Positions 12,062-24,500 of a stretch of DNA of 64,000 bases are shown here, one piece after another (the first letter of the stretch is position 1; each line of letters starts with the position of its first letter). The stretch is from Stomoxys calcitrans. Its lineage: Eukaryota; Arthropoda; Insecta; Diptera; Muscidae. Where the stretch lies: the NCBI RefSeq assembly GCF_963082655.1, contig NC_081552.1, positions 194,880,598-194,944,597 on the forward strand, given 5' to 3'. Below the pieces are notes generated by a model that worked only from the letters and a program-made list of their open reading frames with translations, did not search any database and was not told the DNA's origin. The position numbers and the translations under genes are program-made.

Positions 12062-13380
12062 AACAAGTAAGAGCGTGCTAAGTTCGGCCGGGCCGAATCT
12101 TATTTACCCTCCACCATGGATCGCATTTGTCGAGTTCTATGCACGGTATCTCTTTTTAGGCAAACAAGGAATATTGAATAAGAACTGTTATGCTATTGGA
12201 GCTACATATATCAAGTTATAGTCCGATTCGGACCATAAATTAATGCCGAACATTGTAGAAGTCATTGTGTAATATTTCAGTTCATTCGGATAAGAATTTC
12301 TTCTTATAGGGGCTCAAGAAGCAAAATCGGGAGATCGCTTTATATGGGAGCTTTATCAAGCTATGCATCGATTCGGACCATATTAGACACGTATGTTGAA
12401 GATCATGAGAGAAAACGTTGTACTCTTCCAAATCGGATGAAAATTGCACCCTCCAGCGGCTCAAGAAGTCATGATCCAAGGGCGGTTTATATGGCAGCTA
12501 TATCAGGTTATGAACCGATTCAAACTATACTTAGCACAGTTATTGGAAGTGATAATAAAACACCTCAGTCAAATCGGATGAGAATTGCGCCCTCTAGAGG
12601 CTTAAGAAGTGAAGACCCAATATCGGTTGATATGGCAGCTATACCAAGTTTTGTACCGATTTGCGCCATACTAAGCACAGTTGTAGGAAGTCTTAATAAA
12701 ACACCTCATGTAAAATGTCAGCCAAATCAGACGAGAATTGCGCCCTCTAGAGGCTCAAGAAGTCAGGACACAAGTTCGGTTTATATGGCAGCTATATCAG
12801 GTTATGAACTGATTTGAACCATACCTAACACAGTTGTTGGAAGTGATACCAAAACACCACGTGCAAAATTTCAGTCAAATCGGATGAAAATTGCGCCCTC
12901 TAGAGGCTCAAGAAGTCAGGACACAAGATCGGTTTATATGGCAGCTATACCAGGTTATGCACCGATTTGAGCCATAATTAACACAGTTGTTGGAAGTGAT
13001 ACCAGAACACCACGTGCAAAATTTCAGTCAAAATGGATGAAAATTGCGCCCTCTAGAGGCTCAAGAAGTCAAGACCCTAGATCGGTTTATATGGCAGCTA
13101 TATTAAAACATGGACCGATTTGGACCATTTACAATCCCAATTGACCTACACTAATAAAAAGTATTTGTTCAACATTTCAAGCGCCTAGATTTACTCCTTC
13201 GAAAGTTAGCGTGCTTTCGACAGACAGACGGACGGACGGACGGATATGGCTAGATCGACTTAAAATGTCAAGACGATCAAGAATATATATACTTTATGGG
13301 ATCTCAGACGCATATTTCGAGGTATTACAAACAGAATGACGAAATTAGTATACCCCCATCCTATGGTGGAGGGTTTAAAA
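12062..13380 (+). mobile_element. DINE-1/mini-me-like element, apparently full length
   Basis: The left terminus is ACAAGTAAGAGCGTGCTAAG, then TTCGGCCGGGCCGAA and TACCCTCCACCATGGAT. Six or so monomers of about 118 bases follow, with 'tttatatggcagctatatca' and 'gcgccctctagaggctcaag'. Then come the GACGGACGGACGGAC microsatellite, CTAGATCGACTT, GATCAAGAATATATATAC and the right terminus CCCCCATCCTATGGTGGAGG. The termini form an inverted pair (CCTCCACCATGG / CCTATGGTGGAGG). The 157-aa open frame at 12344-12817 is repeat-derived. Confidence 0.85.
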
Positions 13381-13463
13381 AGAATAGAATATGTGCGTTT
13401 TTAGTTGTGCCCATACATAAGACACTGGTATCGAACTCGATCACCATCTGCCAACTTGAGGTT

Positions 13464-16400
13464 TTAGAATGAGCCTGCTATTAGGTCAGCACCCGATATT
13501 ATAGAATCAGAAGCCACTATCACCTGAGATTCGGTTATCTTTGAAATAATGTTGCAAGCAGCAATTTCAGCATAGGTCACACCACCCACCACATACACTA
13601 GAATTTGGCGTTTTGTCAGAGGCAGTATTTCTCTAGTGTTGCCCTGTTTCACACTCTGACCATAGGATTTCATGGGCTGGCCATTGATTTGTATATTATC
13701 AATCATTGACAGCTTAGAAGTGAAATCCTCCATGCTCGTAGACTTCAAGAGAAACGCTGATAGCTGAGCTATAAGCGGTATGTAGACACGATTAAATACA
13801 TAACTGGGACATGTTAGGGAATTAACTGTTGCATTGGATGCTGTCGTCGAAACCGAAGATGATGAGGCCGAAGCCACCGAAATATTATCCATTTCATCTG
13901 CCCCAGCTGTGGAGACCATAAGCTTTAAACGATTGGCATTGGCCTGGAAGGGAGTTTGCTGGAACTTTTGTATATTAAGTGGTATATTGGAGAGTAACTT
14001 TGTTGCCGTCTTATTGAGGGGAGTTGAAGATGTGAAGCCTGCCAAGCCTCCTTCTTCTGTTATGGCTGGTAAAAGTCCCACCTGTGCCAGATTTTGGAAA
14101 ATTGGCAAATATTTTAGGCCAAAGTAGTTGCAGTAGTTTCGCACAAATTGTGTCAATTCATCTGTGGTTATGCCAGCACACACATGCAGAAGGCACAACA
14201 ATCGCAAAGTATTATATTTCTGACCATCAGTGGTCAATAGTTCATCGATGTCGCCGATTATTTTCTTGCGCGATACATTATTCAAGATATCCTCCTCCAA
14301 GCTCTGCACACGCCGATAATTGTTGCCCAACATTTCGATGACTTTTTCGCTGGCATTTAAATGCCTCAGCAGCTTGGTTTTCAGCTCCGTTACCTTGGGC
14401 AACTTGCGATTGACATAATCGTGCATCTCTTCCAATTTCATATTATTGAGTTTGTGCAATTCCATGCTAATGGACTTTGCTTGCTGGCGTATTTGACTGC
14501 TGGCCGCGGAAAAATGCTTATAGCGATTTTCTGCATAGATCTCATCATGCGCACCGCTCAAACGTATTGTGGTGGGTTTTACATTTTTCGAAGGTGCATT
14601 ACTACCTGTGGTCTTTTCCTTCTCCCTTTTGGGGGGTATCAAAAAGATGGATAGTTTTTGTTGTTTTATCTTATTTTTGCTCAAATCCAATTCAAGTATA
14701 CCAGCATTGGTGCTGAACACCTCTGTCAAGAGGCCCGCATATATGGCTGGTGTGAGTAATGGCGATGCATAGTCTTTATCTCGGTCTATTATTAACATTG
14801 CGGCAAAATCTATATCCTTTTGTTCGCTTGAGTTCTTGGGCAAAGGACCTAAGTTGTTAAGCATTTTTAAAATGTTTTCCGAATGAACACCATAGGTTAA
14901 TATGAAGTCTGGACGTCCACAGAGAATATGTAGAACACGCAAGCTCTGAGATATCGATGGTAATAGGCAACAGTCTGCTCGCGTATAGACTGAGGAGAAC
15001 ACCTGAATTAGAAAAGTTACACTGCTTAATAGGAAATTAATAAGCTTAGGTCGTTTAGAGCCAATATCTGTCAATGCTGTCCGTAACTCTAATGTTACAA
15101 CAAGTTTAAAGTAGAAGGTTGGACATATTCCCTGATTGTGGGCACTTATTCACTTCGAAGGCCTGAACGGCATCAATGAATCTCTAGCCAAATGAAGTAA
15201 AATCCTCCTAGCAATTGGTTTACAATTGAGTTTCTCCAATTATCAACACTAAGTTTGCGAATAACAAATTTTCCCACGAACAGTCCGATTCAAGCTCTAA
15301 GCTCCATGATGGGGGATTTACTTGTTATAGCCGAGTACGAACAGCTATCCCATGGCAACCGGTTGTACTCACCGGATTGACCCGATGGAACCCTCATCGG
15401 CAAGGGCTGCTGGCTCAGTGTTCGTGTTTGTCTTTTTTCGTCATGGAAGAGGCACATCCCGGAGTGCCTTCTACGCACGCTCCTGGTCCGTGCCAGGATT
15501 GAAAAGAACCCCGGACCCTGGTTCTGTTCGGTTTGCCAGAACCGCCTCCATCATCGGTCGGTGTCGGTGAGGTGTAACCGGTGCATGGGGTGGGTACATT
15601 TTCGATCTTGCTTTGGCCTCACTTCACTACGGTAGTATAGTCATATTGGATATGTCGCAAGGTGCTGTGCGAACATAGCCAGCAGTGGGTCACAACCGTC
15701 GTTGTCGTCGCCTTCTGCGTCCTCCTCGTCGGACTATGTGACCCCCCCACGACTTCTCCCATACGACAACATATGCAACGGTAGCATCCCAGCCCAAATA
15801 TTGCCAGGCCAATGCCGGAAAATGTATCATTTTTTTAACTAAACTGCAACGGTCTCCGTGGCAAGATCGATGAGATTGTGGATTTCATGAGTCGAAAAGA
15901 TATATTGGTCGCAGCGATCCAGGAGACAAAACCGACCAAAAGCTGCAGCTTGCACAGTTGTCACGGATACAATGTGCTACGTAAGGATCGCTCAAGGAAT
16001 GGAGGTGGGGGATTGGCCTTCGTGATACACCATTCCGTGCAATATAGACCCATCTCGCCTGCGCCTGGCGCTTGTGATCCCTACATGGAGTGCATGGGGA
16101 TAGCAGTTAGGTCCGGTACTGCCGAGATAGAGCTATACAACGTGTACATACCGCCGGTTGGTAGCTGTGTCCCGATTAATGGCCAAGCTTACAACCCCGA
16201 CATAAGTGGGTTACTATCTGGCCATAATCGTCTGGTTCTAGGCGACTTTAATGCGCATCACACTTCATGACATTCTCCCCTAGGTAACGACCAGCGTGGC
16301 AGAGCAGATTGAAGGCTCCACGTTTTGCACGGTGAATGAGGATGCCTCCACTAGGATTACGAGGAGGTGCAGCAGGTCGCCAGACATTTCCATTGATCCC

Positions 16401-19400
16401 CTGACCTCCTGAGTGACGTATCCTGGCAAGCCGTCATCGCTTTGCTGTCAGACCACCTCCCCATAGTTCTCACCATCGACCGACCACCCGACTTCATAAC
16501 CTCTGAGCGCCGGACGTTTATCAATCATAAGAAGGCCGATTGGGCTGGCTTCAGAGAGTATGTTAATCGCCGCTTCTGTGAACTGCCACCCCCCTCGGAT
16601 GTGCTTGTGGCCGAGAGGAAATTCCGAAACATAATTAATGCAGCAGCCGCTCGAATACCCTAAATGCGGCCTACTGCAGGCAGTGGTACTTACAGACGAG
16701 CGTAATGGGATTCGTGGTATGGACTCCACTACACCTCACGCTCTAGATCATGTAGATCTACCTTAAGGTTTCTGGGCGGTGGATATCTATCCACAAGATG
16801 ATGATTTCCATGGTCTCTGCGATAACAGCCCTAAAGCATGTGCTTAGACAGCATGTAGTTATATCTTCGCACTGGTAGGATCTTTGTCTCCTGATGGAGG
16901 TGGTCCACATGAGAACTGAGGAGACAGCCATTCGCAGTTCGGAGGGCTGCATTCTGACAGAATATTATTCCACTGCGTGTCACAAAGCTGACGAGACCAC
17001 ACTAGCGCTGCATAACTTATCACAGGCCGGCCAATTGCTTTCTACGTGGTCAACAAGGTTTCGTTGTCTGCACCCCAAGTGCTGCCGGCAAGTGATTTGA
17101 GGAGTTCATCGTTATCACGAGAAGCTTAGCTGGAAGCTATCGGGAGCGTTCACAGGTTGCGGATAGTGGAATGCTTCGTACGGATTCCTGAATCCGTATT
17201 CCCAGACAATCAGTGGTATCGAGCGGAGAGTCTCAGTGAGAAGCCATGCGGCACAGGCTCTTGCTTTATTACTAAGTGCCTAATATGCTTGGTATAACAA
17301 GGCGAGTTATTGGCGCCTTTATATAACCAATGACCATTACATTCCAGTGGCAAACGATCTTATGGACCGAAACGTGCTTACTCACCTATAGGAGGAAGAG
17401 GATGAAGAGGATCACCAACAACACCTGCGAGGTCTTACCTCGAGGTAAGAAGGCGAGACATGCCTATATGTAAGAAGAATGAACTAAGCGGACTAAACTG
17501 AAGCGCGGTTTTTCGACACGAGAAGACATATACTGACGTAGAGAAAGAAAAAAAGAAATCGAAGCTTTCTGGAGGATCGAAGAGTGGCACTTTTCTGCAT
17601 GTGGTGAAGTTGGGGAAGCTGGCTCAAAAAGTCACAACTCCTTCACCAGAGGTGGGATAGTAAAGTGTGGCGCCTGTCTCAGTACAAATAGCAAATTTGC
17701 CCATGAAAATTCCATTAAGGAACAGGGGCAAACTTCTCACATATTACTGAGTGCTGTCCGATTCAACTTAAAGCTCAATGATAAGCTGCTTGCTTTTTAT
17801 AGCCGAGTCCAAAGGGCGTGCCGCAGTGAGAGAAGTTTTTACATGGCTCCCATACCAGTTGGCAGAGTACCTCACAAATGTCGCCAGCATTAGGAGGATT
17901 GTTGTTGTTGCCGTAGCAGTGTGTTGCACACTGATGAGGCAGCCCTTGGCGTTAAGGAACTCCGTCGAATCAATCCAGTACATACAACCGGCTGCCATAG
18001 GATTGAGCAGGGGATAACCACCGCTGAACATCATAGGCGGACATGTTAACCTCTGCGCTATGTTGGCCTGCCTCAGTATCTGCAAAGAAACCCACTAAGA
18101 AGAGTGAAGGAAGGGTTGAGGGCATGTATTATGAGGCTAGATTTCTTGAATCAGCCGCATTCGTCTGGGACTGGCCGACGCAAGTCTAGCGAAATCAGCA
18201 TATGGTCCAGAATCATTTGGTACTACAGGAAAGGAGATTTTTGTCTTAGCCTGAAGGAGATCCTTGCCTTCTAGGAGTTTCTATATACACGCGGCCCGGC
18301 ACGGGATAGCTGTATGAACCACACAACCTGCAATTTTGAGGTCCGATCTGTGTGGTGTTCTTTACTGTCGCGAGAAGCTTTGCTGCGAGCTACCAGGCGC
18401 GTCCACAGGCTGTGGATAGTGGAATGCTGCATACGGAGTGGAGCTGCAACGGCAGTCGCGGACAATCAGCCGGTATCGAGTGGAGTGTCTTAGTGAGAGG
18501 TCGGGTGGCACCGGCTCTTGCACAAGACTGAGTGCCTATGATGCTCGATAATTGGCGCCTTTAAATAACCAATGGTTACTCTGTTCCCGCGGCGATTGGT
18601 CTTTGGACCGGAACGAGCTTGCTCATCCACAGGAGCTTGACGAGCATAGCCACCTCCAAATGAAAATATAATTACAACAATAACAATATATGTGCGGTTT
18701 CGAGGCAGGGAGGTAAAGAAAGTGTTGCCAACTATTTCGGGAAACAGGACCTCACATATCCTGGTGATAATAAACCATGACTTCGGATCGCTAATAAGTA
18801 GTCCTTACTGATCATTGCAATGTCAGGTCCTTAATTTTGCGATGGATACAGGGAGAGGAGGAATTCTTCAGGCTATGTGATAACAAGGAGGAGTTTGAGT
18901 TGAAGAGGGTCGAGCGACCCTCAATTGCAAGAAGACAGAGGATAAAGGGTGAACACCTAGATACTCACCAGCCTCTTAGGCCTTTTAAACTACTGTTAAG
19001 GCCTGAAGTGGTTGACTGGACAAAGCTCTTACCTATGAGAGCTCCTCTGGCCAGGTTTGCCTTTTTCTCTATGTTTTTATGTCGCGCGTTGGTTTCCCTT
19101 TCCCTACTTTTTTTGGACTGATTAGCAACTAACTGTGTTGTATCTCTATATGCATTTTTCGCCCCTTTTTTCTGGTCTTCTTTCCTGAATCAAAGGTCTC
19201 CGAATGAAGCGGCTGACAACCGTGCCCGTCAACCTAACTCAGTGGAGCAGCTCTTGGTGTTGGAAAGAGTGCTATTGTCGTGAAGGGAAATTCCTGCGTC
19301 ACTTTGTACTATTTTCACTTACATTTGGTACTTCCATGCTTAGAACACCCTCGTCTAAATGAATAAAATCCCAGTTGTATCTATGCAAACCGACTATGCC

Positions 19401-19880
19401 ATAAAGGCCTTCATGCTCCAGCATTTGCATGAAATAAGCAAAACAAGAAGGCACACATATCACATGATAGTATTTAAATGTTGCATCCTCTGACCATGCT
19501 CCAATGCTGGTTTCTGTATTGCGAATTAATTTGATTTGTTCCATGACACGACCAAACGTAGCCAATTCACTGCGTATCATATACAACTGGACTTGATCCG
19601 GCGAACGGGTAATAGCATTACTGGCATCTAATTTAAAGATGCGTTGTATACCTTTGAGTCTGGAAGTGTGTAGGTTTATCATTTATTGCAAATCAAATAA
19701 TTAAGAACCTGTGACTCACTTTAGCCAGGATGCTGCGCAAATGTGCTCTAAGGGTTTAATCAGATTGGGCTCTATAATTAAATCCTTCTTGCCCGGTATT
19801 GAACATAGTATGGCTTGTAATTTTTCCTGAGCAATTAATTGAAATCCTTGCAATTTCTTGTCCAACGTTGAAGATTGCAT
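13464..19880 (-). CDS. Vps33B: Vps33B, Sec1/Munc18-family trafficking protein
   Basis: There are three exons on the minus strand: 19880-19720, 19659-19323 and 15002-13464. They join at GTGAGT/CTTCCAG and GTAAGT/AATTCAG junctions into 678 codons. The start MQSSTLDKKLQG leads into WLK|LKGIQRIF, the typical SM-family N-terminal arrangement. Exon 3 carries domain 3 and ends with YVVGGVTYAEIAAC, the diagnostic near-C-terminal SM motif (GGVTY.E). Known role of the family: with VIPAS39/Vps16B it forms a late-endosome/lysosome tethering complex that handles SNAREs. A serine-rich insert (SVASASSSSVSTTAS) makes it longer than the 617-aa human protein. Intron 2 (4.3 kb) holds LINE-A copy 3, SINE-like repeats and a mini element. 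An in-frame TTG at 15074 is intronic and not the start. The gene is divergent to Pop5. Confidence 0.9.
15200..15347 (-). mobile_element. tRNA-derived SINE (family B) fragment
   Basis: It contains AGTCCGATTCAAGCTCTAAG and TATAGCCGAGTACGAAC, which match the reverse of the SINE-B at 43490-43790. It is cut by the start of LINE-A copy 3 at 15348. Confidence 0.6.
15348..17102 (+). mobile_element. LINE-A, copy 3, with an inverted 3' segment
   Basis: The head CCCATGGCAACCGGTTGTAC starts at 15348. Read in the proper frame the 2A-like region gives LLVRARIEKNPGPWFC at about 15478-15530. The zinc-finger region, endonuclease (15878-16270) and linker (16442-16663) follow with several small deletions. At 16733/16734 orientation flips: 16734-17102 is antisense and encodes part of the C-terminal region (LKVDLHDLEREV back to SLAGSTWGA). 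The copy is non-functional and lies in Vps33B intron 2. Confidence 0.85.
17103..17440 (+). mobile_element. SINE-like family C, copy 2
   Basis: Shares ATCACGAGAAGCTTAGC, GGATAGTGGAATGCT, CAAGGCGAGTTATTGGCGCC and CCAACAACACC with the other family C copies. Confidence 0.65.
17690..18120 (-). mobile_element. SINE family B interrupted by a mini-A element
   Basis: SINE-B sequence (GCTGTCCGATTCAACTTAAAG at about 17754, head near 18060 with CATAGGCGGACATGTTAACC) is split by a mini-A element at about 17899-18005. That element runs from a TTGTTGTTG tail to the CAACCGGCTGCCATAG head. The SINE flanks resume directly at GGGGATAACC. Confidence 0.65.
18225..18700 (+). mobile_element. SINE-like family C, copy 3
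   Basis: This is the longest sense copy. It runs from GAAGGAGATCCTTGCCTTCT through CGGCCCGGCACGGGATAGC, GTGGAATGCTGCATACGGAG and GGTCTTTGGACCGGAACG to an ATTACAACAATAACAA tail. Confidence 0.7.
18701..19322. other. Intronic sequence, unassigned
   Basis: Vps33B intron 2 beside exon 2. The frame at 18837-19121 has no recognised domain and probably belongs to a decayed repeat. Confidence 0.35.
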
Positions 19881-20288
19881 GTTTTTTCCCCGAGTTGTCC
19901 AAATGTTTGAGGGCTGCTTTAAACACCTTGACCAGCTGATTTTGTTTTGTTAAAATGCACAGCTGATGTTTGTCAGAGTGCGCATTGAATCGAGGAATCA
20001 GATTAAAACCCGATAAACCGAGTACGAAAATTGAATTTGTAAGCGTACTTTTCCAATAATAACTTAAAAGCAGGATGCATTTATAAGGTGAAGTCAAGCA
20101 AACAGCTGAGTACATTTTTTTATTTTTGTTTTGATATTGCAGTGACTCTAAATGTCAAAGGCTTAAAAAACAGCTGTAATTTTTTTTCTAAAATCTTAAA
20201 AAAATTTTCTATTGGATCCGAAATTCCACAAATAAGCAACAAAACAGTGCTATAATGATGAAAATATAAATGTAAAACACATTTGAAG

Positions 20289-21110
20289 AAAATACGTATG
20301 TTAAAACAAAAGCTGTGTTCGGGAACCTCAAAATTTGTGCAAATTTAAACAAATATTTACTGAAAGTCGTCGGCGTACTTTATTTGCCAGCAGAAGAGAT
20401 CGCGAGGCAGTTAGAAAATGGAGAACCTGCAAATTTTTACTGGGACTTTTTTTGCAAGCAGAAATTTGCAACCTTGAACAGATGTTTTGTGAAGGTCAGC
20501 TGTTTTATGAAAAACAGCCGTTACATAAAAATACAAATGCCAACGGCAAAATGGATCAAAAAGGCAGAGGTAAGTAAAAAGCATAAATATTGTTCATTGG
20601 TAATTATTAAATTTGTTTAATTTCTATTTACTTTTAATGAAGATTCATGGCAGCAGCTATTGTTCAGGTACCGAAAAACTCGACAAATGAAGTTGTAATT
20701 TTACCTCAAGTCGGTTGTTCTACATTAGAAGGTAAGTGCAAAATTTGCGGAATTATTTGGCAAATTAAAACGTTGTGTCCTTCCAGACACCAAGAAAAGG
20801 ACAATTATCGGTTTCTTAAGTATTTTGATGGAATCATCCTCTTCGGAGAGCTACGATGAAACCAACACCGTTCCTTTGAATTTGTTAAAGAGGGAAGATG
20901 CTGCCAGGGGATTAAGTGGGTCTAGCTGGGCAGTTAAACAAGTGACGCACAATGCAAATTAGTCTGCCAATTGTGAACGGATACAGATATCTTCAATGGG
21001 AAAACAAAGTGTCCGTAGCCGCCACATGAGCAAATAGAAAGCTCCCTTAGCCTCACATCGGTGGTCGTGGCAATTTATCTAGCCACAATACCCAAAAGAT
21101 GCTTTGTTAA
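20289..21110 (+). repeat. Intron-containing cassette, copy 1 (unknown origin)
   Basis: Homologous to 31040-31820 across about 800 bases. It contains GTAAGT/AG-bounded blocks: an exon-like block ending GCAGAG|GTAAGT at about 20571, one at about 20642-20730 ending GAAG|GTAAGT, and one starting CCAG|ACACCAAG at about 20786. Joining the last two gives a frame starting MAAAIVQVPKNS and continuing DTKKRTIIGFLSIL and MESSSSESYDE, ending at a stop near 20958. The 3' part (GTGGGTCTAGCTGGGCAGTTA) matches the LINE-A C-terminal region. The product is not recognised. It lies between the divergent Vps33B and Pop5 genes. Whether it is expressed is unknown. Confidence 0.55.
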
Positions 21111-21518
21111 CAATCTGTCAAGTCCAACTTGTCAATTGTTATCTTTCCAGTACAACTTACTTGCATTGAATGTATATTTCTAAAAAAACAGCCTATATTT
21201 CTGTCTATTTTTTACAACCTCAAAAATTTTATATAGGCACGGGCCTACATGTGACGTACATCTTAAGTCGGTTTGACCGTCAGTAAAAGATATTTTTGTC
21301 CAAGAAATTAGTTTTTATAATATTTTTTTTTAATAAAAAGCCTTTCTAAATTGTTTGGGATTTTTTATAGGGGATATTCATTGAAATTTGGGGATTCAAA
21401 ATTTAAGGACAAGGGACGGCAACACTGCTTTTGCATCAATGAATACAGCTGACAGTGTTTGTTGTGACGTTTGAACCGCAATATAAAAATCATCAAAATT
21501 CATAAACAATAAAATATA

Positions 21519-24500
21519 ATGGTTCGCATTAAAAATCGGTGAATTTTCCAGCAATATATACATTTCTTTTATATTAATCGATCTTTTTTTAGTTATATTG
21601 TTGTACAGATTATTCCTAAAAATGCAGAACAGAAGGTGCTTTATTTGAAAGAACAAATTTTGGCTAAATGTTTGCTGTCACATGTACAAAAATACTATGG
21701 TATTTATGGATTGGGATTGCTGGAACATGGGTTTCGTGTGAAATATTGCAATGAAAGAACAAAAATAGCAATTTTTCGATGTTCACATCACTCCTACAGA
21801 TTTGTGACCAGTATATTGCCTTTGATTGTTTCGGTAAGTTTTTTTTTGTTTTGCTAAACGGAATATCCAGCTTACACCTTCGTTTGGATTAGGGAGGTTC
21901 TTCGCTTTTTTGACTTATGATCATAGTGCTGGTAGAGAAAAATAGATCCCGATTTTTTATACCGCTATTTATAGCTTATTCTGACTAGGCGTTATACTCT
22001 CAATACTGTCACTAGCCCGGCACGGAATGACAATGACCTCCACACCGTCCGGAACTTTGAGCTTCGATCCCTGTGTGTTGGTCATCGTCATCCGGAGAAG
22101 TTCAGCTGAGAGCTACCTGGCGCGGATAGTGGAATGCTCCATACGGAGTAGCTGCAACTGCAGTCGCGGACAATCAGCGGTGTCGAGTGGAGAGTCTCAG
22201 TGAGAGGCTGGGCGGCACCGACTCTTGCTTAAATACTGAGTGTCTATGATGCTCGATATGACAAGGCGAGTTAATGACACCTTTTAATAACCCGCGATGA
22301 TCGGTCCTATAGACAGGAACGAGTTTGAAGAGGATCGCTTCAACAACAACAACATCAGTCACTAATTCAAATGTATGTTTGCCACTGCTACCATGCTAAC
22401 TGTTCTAGAAAAGGGTTTCTCCAAATGTTCTCATTGAGCAGCAATATAGTCCCCGTATTTAATTGGGGCATGAAGTATTTGGCTCTGTTGCGTTCATAGC
22501 TAGCTTCTGTGTATGTGTATGCTCGCTCTAAAGAATTTTGAAAGTATCGATCACAATAAGAGCTTTTTACCTCCAATAAAAGATAAAATAATCAGAGACA
22601 TTTTGATTGTCCCAATAGAAAAACATAAGAATCAAGCATTGTCAACATACACTAGTCGACGAAAGATGAAAAAAATACAAACAAATACTCCATATGTTAC
22701 AAAGAAGATACACTGCATTTATTCAGTGACGAGTTCAGGCAAAGTTTAATTAGGTTGAAGAGGAGTGTATGGGTTTTCGGGCACACACCTAAGCTGTTAA
22801 TCAGATAATCGTGCGTTTTAAATTCGAAAAGCCTATGCCAGAGTTTCTGTGCCAGCCACATAATCATTAATACTCTTACATCACATGCCTCTAAGTTGTT
22901 TCATGTCTTGAACAGCATCCCAAGCAGTGGGTTTTTACGAAAGTCGGTCATTCACATAAAAAGTGGTTATTGCAGCAGTGTGTTGTACACTGAGGCGGCA
23001 GCCCTTGCCGGTGAATGTCTTCATCGGGTCAATTCAGTACGTACAACCAGCTGCTATGGGATTGCACATAGAAGCGACCCTCGTCAAGCTCCTGCAGATG
23101 AGCAAGCTCGTTCTGGTCCAAAGGACCGATAGCAGCGGGAACATGGTGGCCATTGGTTATTTAAAGGCGCCAATAACTCCCATTGTCATATCGAGCAGGA
23201 AGCTATAACAATGTAAATGCTAATTTGGATTATATTTGGAACGGTTATTGAAAGTTGTAACAGAACGCCATTTGCTAAATTTCAGCCATATCGGACAACA
23301 ATTGCGGCTTCCAGGGGCTCAAATCGGGAAATTTGAGATTTGTTGTAGGCACATTTTCATGTGGAGGTGGCGATCCTCGTCAAACTTCAGTATGTGAGCA
23401 AACTTGTTCCGGTCCAAAGAACCGATCGACGCAAAAACAAGGTGGCCATTGGTTATTTAACGGCGCCAATAACCCGCCTTGTCATATCGAGCATCATCGC
23501 ACTCCGTATTTGTGCAAGAGCCGGTGCCGCCCGGCCTCTTATTAAGTCTCCGCTACTCCGTATGGCGTATTCCAGCATCCGCAACCTGTGGACGAGCCCG
23601 AGACCGCAGCAAAGCTTGTCGTGACAGCAATGAACACTAAACAGATCGAACCTCAATCTTCCAGCCTGTGTGGTGCTAACAACTATCCCGTGCGGGATAC
23701 GGAAAAAATTGATCGCCAATTGTCCTCTGTCTTCTCGCAATTGCGGGGCAGTAAAGCAAAAGATGACCACTCAACTGTCTCCCACTTCTACTTGTCATCG
23801 CACAGCCAGCAGAAATACGTCGTTCTCTGTGCCAAACGCTAAGCCAAGCACTTAACTTTGCAATAACCAATCAGGACAACCCATCAGTCCTTAGTCATGC
23901 TTTCTCAGCCCCAAAGTAAGGGACTTGCTGTTTCGCGATATACTCGGCCACAGTGCTTTCGCCACCCTGCAACCCAGAACGTCAAAGCACGTTTCATACG
24001 AGCTCATCACTGTTCCATTCCTGAACTGTTCATCGTCAGCAGAGCCTTGACATACTTTCTCTTGATTCGAAGAAGTTTTTTACATTTTTTAACCTGAAAC
24101 CTGGTTGCGCCGCCGTCGTAGAAAGCGTCCACATCGGTGTTCTTTCAGCATCTCCTAACCGTCCACGCATGTATATCGTGACAGTATGATGGGGCAGCAG
24201 CTCCCGCTTTGGTCGTCTTCAGTGAATGCACTACAGCTAGGATCTTCGCCTGAAAGACGTTGCAACCGTCTAGAAGCTTACACAATTCCCTGAAGTAAAC
24301 GGTTATTCGAATGCTGGCAGGGGTCTGATCCAAGCTGCACTACAGCTAGGATCTCCGCCTGAAAGACGTTGCAACCGTCCAGTCGCCTACATGATTCCCT
24401 GAAGTAAACGGTTATTCGAATGCTGGCAAAGGTCTGATCCAAGAGACAGTAGTCCCCCTCGTTGTAACAGGGCAGTTTCTGGCCATGTAGCCACAGCAGA

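Noticed and set aside
12344..12817. 157-aa open frame
   Set aside because: It reads through tandem DINE monomers (repeated PSRGSRSQD / MAAISGYE), so it is a repeat artefact.
15003..15074. TTG-started extension of the Vps33B exon 3 frame
   Set aside because: The acceptor AATTCAG at 15003-15009 marks it as intron; exons 1 and 2 supply the true N-terminus.
19756..20115. Minus-strand frame of 119 aa overlapping the Vps33B start
   Set aside because: It is in a different frame from the conserved MQSSTLDKK start and shows no similarity I can recognise.
20335..20577. 80-aa open frame before Pop5
   Set aside because: It lies in the duplicated cassette; copy 2 has an early stop and no conservation, so it is not called as a gene.
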